Below, in pieces: positions 51,987 through 59,580 of a stretch of DNA of 64,000 nucleotides. The stretch's first letter is position 1. Each line of letters opens with the position of its first letter. The position numbers and the translations under genes are program-made. The notes beneath the pieces were generated by a model. It searched no databases and had not been told where the DNA came from. It saw only the letters and a program-made list of their open reading frames with translations. Source of the stretch: Mucilaginibacter gracilis (lineage in GTDB: Bacteria; Bacteroidota; Bacteroidia; Sphingobacteriales; Sphingobacteriaceae); assembly GCF_003633615.1 (NCBI RefSeq), contig NZ_RBKU01000001.1, positions 5,704,001 to 5,768,000 on the forward strand, given 5' to 3'.

Positions 51987-52136
51987 ATGAAAACAAGTAA
52001 AAATATTTTTAGAAGGCTTGCTATAGTATTATCCATGTTTGCTGTCCATTTTTTAATGGATGTTTATAAAATTGGCATTAAAGATGGCGCTGCCACCAAA
52101 GCCAGTATTGTTAAACAGCAAAAATTAAAAAACTAA
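51987..52136 (+). CDS. Small single-span membrane protein (49 aa)
   Basis: 49 residues: basic N-terminus (MKTSKNIFRR), hydrophobic stretch LAIVLSMFAVHFLM, then a charged tail ending QQKLKN. A TACTTTAG-like -7 box lies 16 bases upstream and an A-rich stretch (GAGAAAAAAG) sits at the ribosome-binding position. The gap of 153 bases on its left holds the peroxiredoxin promoter. No family known to me; it looks like a real short gene rather than noise. Confidence 0.5.
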   Translation: MKTSKNIFRRLAIVLSMFAVHFLMDVYKIGIKDGAATKASIVKQQKLKN

Positions 52137-52143
52137 TAAGCTT

Positions 52144-53205
52144 TTAAAGTAAATTATCTGTTTTAAATCGTTTTAAAGTTTTGCGGCCTAAATCATACGT
52201 GAGCCTGAATGCTTGCTGACTATCGCCCAGGTTACCCGGCGAGGAGTGGAAACTGATGATGAACTGGCCCGTAATGTGTTTAAACATAAAAGGCGAGTAA
52301 ATAACATCTAAACGGTTATACATTGTTTTTTCGTAAAACGAATCGCCGTATTCAATATGGCTTCCCTGGCCGGCATAATACTCCTCAAACAGTGCAAATT
52401 TATGGTAGCTTATAAACGCACTGGCTACAAAGCCCTTAGGTGTTCTAAAACCATCAACACCGCGGGTTCGCTCCAGCGATAGCATACCGCCTACATCAAA
52501 CCTTAACGAATCGAAAACCGTTTTGTGGCTATAATCTAAACCCATGCGTACCTGGGCGGCACCATTATCGCTAATGCCCGGCTGCGGTAAGCTAGACGAG
52601 TTACCGGCATCATGCAGCAATAAAAAGTAATGCGATAAAAAGAAGGGCCCCTTAGGGTTGGGTATGTAAGTACCGCAGGCACCAAATAAAAACTGCTCCC
52701 TTGCGGTTTCGGTTTGGCGGCTCACCCAGTCAATCCAAATGGTTTCGTAACCGTATTTGGTATGCAGGTTAGTCATTAAACCTTCCACATTGGGGCGGTA
52801 GTAGCGCAGCGTATCATTAAGCAAGGCACGCGGGTACTGCGTAAGCACACCTTCGCGCGGAAACTCGCCAATGTTAAATACCCATTTCGAGCTTTCGTAA
52901 TGGTAATAGGCTATAGGGTCAACCTTTAAAAAATAGGGTTGCGCACCAAACTCGTGTATGCCGTTTACACCCACAATAAAATGGTTAAGGCTATCAAGGT
53001 TAACGCCAAAATCTAAAGTGGTGCGCGTGCCCGAGTACGTGCGCGAACGGGGCACAAATGCAGTGTACTCGCGGTTATCTAAAAAACCTAAAGCGTTAAA
53101 ATGTACATCAAGGCTCCCTTGCAGGGTATCTTGCCTGCTTTGTGCAAACAAACCTGTTGTTAATAAAATAGCGGCCGAAAAAAGGTAGATAAAATGTTTA
53201 TTCAT
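52144..53205 (-). CDS. Predicted outer-membrane beta-barrel protein, unknown
   Basis: Protein of 353 aa from MNKHFIY with signal peptide (cleavage near LFA-Q). The rest is strand-rich with many aromatic residues (YYHYESSKWVFNIGEFPREG, HKFALFEEYYAGQGS), fitting a barrel. No known motif. It lies upstream-in-position of the two RemB-like genes and has the same orientation, with gaps above 110 bases. A start 39 bases upstream is possible but gives no good signal peptide. Confidence 0.6.
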   Translation of the reverse strand: MNKHFIYLFSAAILLTTGLFAQSRQDTLQGSLDVHFNALGFLDNREYTAFVPRSRTYSGTRTTLDFGVNLDSLNHFIVGVNGIHEFGAQPYFLKVDPIAYYHYESSKWVFNIGEFPREGVLTQYPRALLNDTLRYYRPNVEGLMTNLHTKYGYETIWIDWVSRQTETAREQFLFGACGTYIPNPKGPFFLSHYFLLLHDAGNSSSLPQPGISDNGAAQVRMGLDYSHKTVFDSLRFDVGGMLSLERTRGVDGFRTPKGFVASAFISYHKFALFEEYYAGQGSHIEYGDSFYEKTMYNRLDVIYSPFMFKHITGQFIISFHSSPGNLGDSQQAFRLTYDLGRKTLKRFKTDNLL

Positions 53206-53322
53206 ATTGGCGGTAAGATTACAAAAAACACCGCGAAAACACAACCAAATTAACTTACCAACTAAGCGTGCTTTGCCACAATACCGTAAAAATTACTTTA
53301 AGCAGTTGGCCCTTCGTTCACA

Positions 53323-54948
53323 TTAAAAATCGGTATAAATATTACGGAACGAGCTGCGCAGGCCAAATGTAATTAAGCTGGTTTTACTGTTAAGCATGCT
53401 ATTGGTTTCGTTACGGTAAAGGCCCCCTAACTCCAGGCGCAGGTTGTATTTGGGGTTTAAAAGGTACGATACTTTGGCTTGCGCGTAATAAAAATTGGTG
53501 CGCAGGCCCTGGCCGGTAAAATTACCTGTGGTATAGGGTGCGGTGGTATAGGGTTCAAAAATATTGCCTCCGTAATTTAAGCCATTCATATCCAGGCCGT
53601 AGTAGGCGTAGTTAAGCTGGCCCTGCAAATCAAACCTGCCGATAGAATAATTAAGTATACCTAACCATTCGCGAAAGTTGGCGCCAAAGGGATGGCCAAG
53701 GGGCTCGGCATACTGCGAAAAATTGCCAATGGCGCGGGTTTCGGTAAAAGTATAGGGTTTGGCGGTATTGTATTCAAAAAGGTAATTAAAGCTTTTAACT
53801 TTAAATAAATCAGCTCCGCGCAAACCCAATTGCCAGCCGTATTTATTGCGTGGGCTGCCGTCGCTGCTAAAAAAATCTTTCGCCTGAAATTCGCCCAAAG
53901 CAAACTGACCGTAGATGATGGTTTTATCAACCACCTTGTATTTGCCTGTAAAGCCCAGCGTTGCCTTATCCGGCGATCCGTTGCTGGCTTCCAATGGCCT
54001 TAAAAATATAAAAGGGTTGAGGTAGGTATAATCAAAGCCGCGTTTGTGCCCCTGGTCGTCGGCATCGGCAGATATGATGGAATCAAAAAAGCCTAACGAT
54101 ACGCGGTTGCTCACGTTCCAATCTACATAATGGAAATAGCCCCACTTTAAGCGGTTATCGCTGCTGCCTGGTATTTTGGGTGCATTAGGGTCTTCAAATT
54201 GGGCATACATGGCCATGTAGCGCACCGCTCCCAGCGTAAAAGTTATTTTTGCGAAGGGGTATGGCGAGGCATAGTCTGATAATAGCATCGAGCGGTATCC
54301 GTCGCCAATAAAGGTTTTATCTTGCCCAACGGTAAAGTTTACGTACTTAACGGGTGTGTACGACAGCAAAAACGTATAGTACGACCAATTGGTTACACTG
54401 CTGCCCCTATTAGTTACCCGGGTTTGGCCCGATACTACGCCGGTGGTATTTGCATAATCTGTTAAATAACCCGGCAAGGCCGAGCGGTTATTGTAGCCGC
54501 TGCCATAAAAGTAAAATTTTGACCCTATGGTGCCGCCAACCTGGTAACCCAGTGTAGTGAGCCAGGTAGTTTTTTGTCCCGAAAAATCCCGGCCAATTTG
54601 CAGGTCGGGCAGTATGTCGCCGTAAAGGGTGTAGCCGTTGCTTTTAACATCTAACTGGTGCTCGGCAAAAAGTTTGCGGTAACCCCAGTTTTTATTTTGA
54701 GTGTTGATGCCAATAGCCATCAACGAATCGTAGGTGTGCTTAATCAAGCTATCATCAAGCAGCGTAGGCTTAATGGTACTATGTATGCGGGTATCTTTAG
54801 AATACAGTTGGGAACTAAACTTTTGATAAAAATCAAACGAATAAGGCTGATACACCGCTTGCGCCGAAACCGTTGCCGCGTTAAGCAACATTAGCAGTAA
54901 GCTTGCCGATAGTAATTTATATTTTTTTATGGTAGAGATAAACTTCAT
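53323..54948 (-). CDS. RemB-like outer-membrane protein, copy A
   Basis: Protein of 541 aa with signal peptide (near VSA-Q), then a YQPYSFDFYQKFS start and long beta-strand body with repeated GxxGSKFYFYGSG and VNFTVGQDKTFIGDGYRSML segments. Resembles gliding-motility protein RemB and the Wzi-like capsule barrels of Bacteroidetes. The closing LRSSFRNIYTDF has terminal Phe. RemB is a mobile surface adhesin-like protein in Flavobacterium; whether this strain glides cannot be seen. Paralogue of the next gene. Confidence 0.7.
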   Translation of the reverse strand: MKFISTIKKYKLLSASLLLMLLNAATVSAQAVYQPYSFDFYQKFSSQLYSKDTRIHSTIKPTLLDDSLIKHTYDSLMAIGINTQNKNWGYRKLFAEHQLDVKSNGYTLYGDILPDLQIGRDFSGQKTTWLTTLGYQVGGTIGSKFYFYGSGYNNRSALPGYLTDYANTTGVVSGQTRVTNRGSSVTNWSYYTFLLSYTPVKYVNFTVGQDKTFIGDGYRSMLLSDYASPYPFAKITFTLGAVRYMAMYAQFEDPNAPKIPGSSDNRLKWGYFHYVDWNVSNRVSLGFFDSIISADADDQGHKRGFDYTYLNPFIFLRPLEASNGSPDKATLGFTGKYKVVDKTIIYGQFALGEFQAKDFFSSDGSPRNKYGWQLGLRGADLFKVKSFNYLFEYNTAKPYTFTETRAIGNFSQYAEPLGHPFGANFREWLGILNYSIGRFDLQGQLNYAYYGLDMNGLNYGGNIFEPYTTAPYTTGNFTGQGLRTNFYYAQAKVSYLLNPKYNLRLELGGLYRNETNSMLNSKTSLITFGLRSSFRNIYTDF

Positions 54949-55061
54949 GGTGTGATAATTAAAGCATTTAAGATACTAACCCCTATTTAAACCGCCGAAC
55001 AAAAACATCCGCCGTATTAAAGCGCGCACAAGCAACGCTTGTGGTTTTATTTACAAACGGG

Positions 55062-56699
55062 TTAAAAATCATGATATAAATTTCTGAACGAGCTGCGTAA
55101 GCCAAAGGTTACCAGGGTTGTTTTGGTATCGGTAAGGGCGTTGGTTTCCTGGCGCAAAACGGCTCCAATTTCAAGCCGCAGGTTGTATTTGGGGTTAAGC
55201 ACATAAGCTACCGTACCCTCGGCATATTTTAAGGTTGTTGCTATACCCTGGCCCGTACCGGTGTTTGATGCGGGCAGCAACGCGTTATCGGCTATGGTTA
55301 TATCTTTCCCATAATTTACGGTGGCTGTATTGAGGCCATATTTGGCATAATTAAGCTGGCCCTGTAAATCAAACCTGCCAATGGTATAATTCATTATACC
55401 CAATACCTCTTTAAAGTTGGCTCCAAAAGGATGCGCCAGGGGCTCGTTAAACTGCGAATAGTTAACAATGGGGTATTGGCTGGAGTAGGTATATGGCGAT
55501 GCGGTATTGTATTCAAAAAGGTAATTAAGGCTGTTTACTTTTAACAGATCGGCTCCGCGAAAACCTATCTGGAAGGCATTGCGCGCGCCGGTATTACCCG
55601 TAGAGGGCGATTGATCAAACATCAACTGCCCGTAAACGGTGGTTTTATCAAATACTTTGTATTTGGCGTTAAATCCCGCAAGGGTATGATCGGGTATTGA
55701 TGACGACGGGCCCAAACTGCGCATAAAAAAAATCGGATTCACGTAGTTAACATCAAAACCGTGGCGGTTTCCCTGGTCGTCGGTTTCGGCGGCTATCAGG
55801 GCGTTAAAAAAGCCCAGCGAGGCGCGGTTGGTAATGTTCCAGTCGATGTAATGGAAAGCTGCCCAGGTACGGCGGTAATCTGCACCGCTGGGGTTATTGT
55901 CAAATCTGGGAGCCTGTTGGTTATCCATATAGGCCCAAATGGCGGTATATTGCACATGTTTACCCAAATCGATAGAGAACCTGAGCAATGGGTAAGCCGG
56001 CGCATAATCGGATATTAATACCGATCGGTAACCATCGCCAATAAATATTTTATCCTGCCCAAGTGCTATGCTTATGTGTTTATTGGGCGCAAAGCCCAGC
56101 ATAGCCGTTGTGTACGACCAATCGCTGCTGCCCTTTACCTGGCTGTTGCCGTTGGCCGTTCTGTCGTAAGATTGCGAAGGAATCATGCCGGTTTTGGTGA
56201 TGTAGTTTGTTACATAATTGGCAAACTTGCCCTGGTTTTCAAACCCGCTGGTGTAGAAAAAAAACTTGCTGCCAATAGTGCCGCCAATTTGGTAGCCACG
56301 GGTGTTTATATTGGTGCTGCGGCTATCGTTAAACTCGCGGCCAAAGCCAAAATCGGTAATGTAATCCAGGTAAAAAGTGTAATCCTTGTTTTTTACCTCG
56401 GCTACGTGACCGGTAAACAGCACATGGTTAAGCCAGCTTTTTTTAGAATTATCAACGTTGTTGAGCATCAGCGAATCGTATTGATTTCTAACCGAACTCG
56501 AATCGGCAATAAAGTATGGCTTTAAAGCCGTATGCTGTGCCGATTGCGGCGAATACACATTTTTGTTTAGTTTTTGATAAAACTGGTAGCTGTAAGGCTG
56601 GTAAATTAGTTGCGCAAAGCCCTGAGCGCCAGTTAGCAGTATTATTAAAAGCGTAAAAAGGAATATCCCCTTTTTAGGGTTAGGGTAAATATATTTCAT
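55062..56699 (-). CDS. RemB-like outer-membrane protein, copy B
   Basis: Protein of 545 aa, same plan as copy A from end to end: YQPYSYQFYQKLN start, GTIGSKFFFYTSGFEN, ISIALGQDKIFIGDGYRSVL, ending LRSSFRNLYHDF. The conserved blocks are spread over the whole length with clear divergence between them, so the duplication is old. Only 113 bases lie between the two genes. Functions may have split. Confidence 0.7.
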   Translation of the reverse strand: MKYIYPNPKKGIFLFTLLIILLTGAQGFAQLIYQPYSYQFYQKLNKNVYSPQSAQHTALKPYFIADSSSVRNQYDSLMLNNVDNSKKSWLNHVLFTGHVAEVKNKDYTFYLDYITDFGFGREFNDSRSTNINTRGYQIGGTIGSKFFFYTSGFENQGKFANYVTNYITKTGMIPSQSYDRTANGNSQVKGSSDWSYTTAMLGFAPNKHISIALGQDKIFIGDGYRSVLISDYAPAYPLLRFSIDLGKHVQYTAIWAYMDNQQAPRFDNNPSGADYRRTWAAFHYIDWNITNRASLGFFNALIAAETDDQGNRHGFDVNYVNPIFFMRSLGPSSSIPDHTLAGFNAKYKVFDKTTVYGQLMFDQSPSTGNTGARNAFQIGFRGADLLKVNSLNYLFEYNTASPYTYSSQYPIVNYSQFNEPLAHPFGANFKEVLGIMNYTIGRFDLQGQLNYAKYGLNTATVNYGKDITIADNALLPASNTGTGQGIATTLKYAEGTVAYVLNPKYNLRLEIGAVLRQETNALTDTKTTLVTFGLRSSFRNLYHDF

Positions 56700-56904
56700 G
56701 CAGAAATGTTAATGTGTACAGATATTACAAAAACCGCAACAAGCAAAAACCGGTTTTGTTGTAAAACTACAAATTTTGCTTTGCATGTTAATATTACGTT
56801 GTTTAAAAAACGCATTGCGCTGGCTTAACAAGTATTTTTTTGCCGAGGTAATTTAAAACTCCGGCTATCATTTGTATCTTGCTTTTTTTTATCCGTACCA
56901 CATC

Positions 56905-58908
56905 ATGAAAAAACAATTTTGCTGCCTTGCCGCTGTGGCTCTTTTACTATTTGTTAACCATAGCAATGCGCAGCGCAGGCGTCGTGGCGCTAATCCTAAC
57001 GATACCATTTCATCGCGCTATGTACCGTCTGATTTATTTTCGCCACTCTTTTACACCGAACGCGGTAACGATTACCACGCCGCCAACGGCGCGCCGGGTA
57101 TAAAGTATTGGCAAAACCGGGTTGACTATACCATTAAAGCCAACCTTGATACCGTAAAAAAAACAATCAGCGCAAGCGAAACCATTAATTATACCAACAA
57201 TAGCCCCGATGAGCTTAAATACCTGTGGGTACAGCTCGATCAAAATACTTACCGCACAGATGCCCGCTCAAACCTAACCACCGGTAACGCCGCGCAACAG
57301 CATACCGATGGCTACGAGTTTGAATATGTAGCGATAATGCTCAATGGCAAAGCCACCAAAGTGCCATATATAGTAAACGATACCCGTATGCAAATACGCC
57401 TGCCGCAGGGTGTTAAACCGGGCGGTGGTAAAATAAGCGTGCTTATTAATTACCACTACGCTATACCCGGTAGTTTTGGCGGACGCACCGATTATGTTGA
57501 CACCAAAAACGGCAAGATATACGAAATAGCACAATGGTTTCCGCGGATGTGTGTTTATGATGATACCCACGGCTGGGACACCTTGCCGTTTTTAGGCAGC
57601 GGCGAATTTTATTTGGAGTATGGCGATATTGATTACTCGGTTACCGTGCCCTGGGATATGATAGTGGCCGGTAGTGGCTTACTGCTTAACCCGCAGCAGG
57701 TATTAACCGCCAAACAGCAAAGCCGCTGGCAAACCGCTAAAGGCAGCGATAAAACTGTGATGATAATTTCGCCCGATGAGGTTGGCAAACCAGCGTCGCG
57801 CCCGGTAAATAAGGGTACGCTAACCTGGCACTTTAAAATGCAAAACACCCGCGATGTGGCCTTTGGCGCATCAAGGGCTTTTATTTGGGATGCTGCACGG
57901 GTTAATTTACCGGCGGGTAAAAAAACAATGGCCATGTCGGTTTACCCGGTTGAGAGTGCGGGTACCGACGCCTGGGGCCGCGCAACCGAATATTTAAAGG
58001 GCTCGATAGAGTATTTTTCGGCCAAATGGTTTGTGTACCCCTACCCCAATGCCATTAACGAGGCCGGTATTGCGGGGGGCATGGAATACCCCGGAATTGT
58101 TTTTGACGGCATAACCGATAAAGGCAAGGAGCTATTTTGGGTAACCGCGCACGAGATTGGCCACAACTGGTTCCCGATGATAGTTGGCAGCAACGAACGC
58201 CGCTTTGCCTGGATGGACGAAGGTTTTAACACCTTTATTGATGTGTATTGCAGCGATGTTTTTAACAAAGGCGAGTACGCGCCCAAGCGCGATGGCGAAT
58301 ATGCCCCCGGCGGCGGCAACCCTGCTGATGAAATTGTCCCGACCATTATTGACCCCAATGCGCCAAGTATTATGACGGCTGCCGACGCCATAAGCGAAAA
58401 ATACCGCCATCCCATAGCCTATTTTAAACCTGCCTTTGGTTTAATTTTACTGCGCGAACAAATTTTAGGTAAAGACAGGTTTGATTATGCTTTTCGCGAT
58501 TACATCCACAACTGGGCCTACAAGCACCCCACGCCCGATGATTTTTTCCGCTCGATGGATAACGGCGCGGGCGAGGATTTAAGCTGGTTTTGGAAAGGCT
58601 GGTTTTACAACAACTGGAAACTTGACCTGGCCATTATAGATGCCAAATACATTGACGCCACCGACGTTAAAAAAGGCCTGCGCATTACCATAGCCAATAA
58701 AGAAGCCATGGCCATGCCTTTTACCCTGCAAGTTAAATACCAAGACGGCAGCAAACAAAGCCTCAAATTCCCGGTAGAAACCTGGCTGAAGGATAAAGCA
58801 GTAACCATAACCTTCCCAAGCGATAAGGATGTGTTAAGCGTGGATATTGACCCCGATGCAGCGTTGCCGGATGTGAACAGGGGGAATAATCATTTTGGGA
58901 TGAAGTAG
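56905..58908 (+). CDS. M1 family zinc metallopeptidase
   Basis: Protein of 667 aa from MKKQFCC with signal peptide (near SNA-Q). Zinc site HEIGHNWFPMIVGSNERRFAWMDEG (H-E-x-x-H with the distal Glu in DEG, spread over about residues 410-434) and the substrate motif GGMEYPG in place of the usual G-A-M-E-N. Periplasmic aminopeptidase-like enzyme. An upstream non-ATG start at 56872 is not needed. Repeat element follows 28 bases after the stop. Confidence 0.92.
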   Translation: MKKQFCCLAAVALLLFVNHSNAQRRRRGANPNDTISSRYVPSDLFSPLFYTERGNDYHAANGAPGIKYWQNRVDYTIKANLDTVKKTISASETINYTNNSPDELKYLWVQLDQNTYRTDARSNLTTGNAAQQHTDGYEFEYVAIMLNGKATKVPYIVNDTRMQIRLPQGVKPGGGKISVLINYHYAIPGSFGGRTDYVDTKNGKIYEIAQWFPRMCVYDDTHGWDTLPFLGSGEFYLEYGDIDYSVTVPWDMIVAGSGLLLNPQQVLTAKQQSRWQTAKGSDKTVMIISPDEVGKPASRPVNKGTLTWHFKMQNTRDVAFGASRAFIWDAARVNLPAGKKTMAMSVYPVESAGTDAWGRATEYLKGSIEYFSAKWFVYPYPNAINEAGIAGGMEYPGIVFDGITDKGKELFWVTAHEIGHNWFPMIVGSNERRFAWMDEGFNTFIDVYCSDVFNKGEYAPKRDGEYAPGGGNPADEIVPTIIDPNAPSIMTAADAISEKYRHPIAYFKPAFGLILLREQILGKDRFDYAFRDYIHNWAYKHPTPDDFFRSMDNGAGEDLSWFWKGWFYNNWKLDLAIIDAKYIDATDVKKGLRITIANKEAMAMPFTLQVKYQDGSKQSLKFPVETWLKDKAVTITFPSDKDVLSVDIDPDAALPDVNRGNNHFGMK

Positions 58909-58936
58909 GGATGCGTCAACATTGATAATTTACTTA

Positions 58937-59030
58937 GCGTCATCGAGGCACTAAGCAATCTCTAAACGATGCAGAGAAACCTGCTTAGCGGATCTGCCTG
59001 TGTACAGATTGCTTAGTGCCTCGATGACGC
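58937..59030. repeat. Palindromic repeat, divergent subtype GCGTCATCGAGGCAC
   Basis: Ends GCGTCATCGAGGCACTAAGC and GCTTAGTGCCTCGATGACGC are perfect reverse complements, with AATCT / AGATT inside. It follows the same plan as the GTCATTGCGAG family (same length, CATCGAGG against CATTGCGAGG, AAGCAATC inside) but the sequence is distinct. It lies between the convergent peptidase and lipoprotein genes. Confidence 0.85.
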
Positions 59031-59051
59031 GTAAATAGAATGTCACTCCGC

Positions 59052-59528
59052 TTATTGACGGGTGTAAGTTATAGCATCGGTTTGAGATACAAATGGGTTT
59101 GTACCGGCAGATAAAGTAGTATATGTTTGAACCATAGTATTATTATCTGTGAATGTAAGATCCTCGTTATGGGATCCCAAACCGTCAACTACTTTTATCG
59201 TTTTGTTGGAATTAATGAAACTATATGTTGCAGATTGAAGATTAGAACCACCCGATTGGGTATTAACTGTTATACTAATACCCGAAACAGAGTATACATA
59301 GTATGTTCCAGAGGCATTAATAACAATTCCAGTTTGCCTGGATGTTTCCGTGCCCGATGCGTTAAAATAAACAGTCAATTTTGTACCCTGTTTCCATTTG
59401 CCAACAATTAATGATGGATAATCGGACGCTGATATAGATGTAGTTGTGGTGCCAGTGTCCGAGTTATTTTTTTTGCAGCTACTTATTAAAAACAGGATAA
59501 CGAAAAAGTAAAGTATTTTTTTATTCAT
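59052..59528 (-). CDS. Small lipoprotein, lipocalin-like
   Basis: Protein of 158 aa. Lipobox LISSCKK at residues 14-20, so lipidated at Cys18 and attached to the outer or inner membrane. The rest (VGKWKQGTKLTVYFNASGT, TYSFINSNKTIKV, DLTFTDNNTMVQTY) is a small beta-sandwich like lipocalin-type domains common in Bacteroidetes. Ser/Thr/Asn-rich. Function unknown. Single gene. Confidence 0.75.
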   Translation of the reverse strand: MNKKILYFFVILFLISSCKKNNSDTGTTTTSISASDYPSLIVGKWKQGTKLTVYFNASGTETSRQTGIVINASGTYYVYSVSGISITVNTQSGGSNLQSATYSFINSNKTIKVVDGLGSHNEDLTFTDNNTMVQTYTTLSAGTNPFVSQTDAITYTRQ

Positions 59529-59580
59529 ATGATATATTTTTCAAGCAAATATAATCTTTTTTTCGATTGGAGCAACCATG

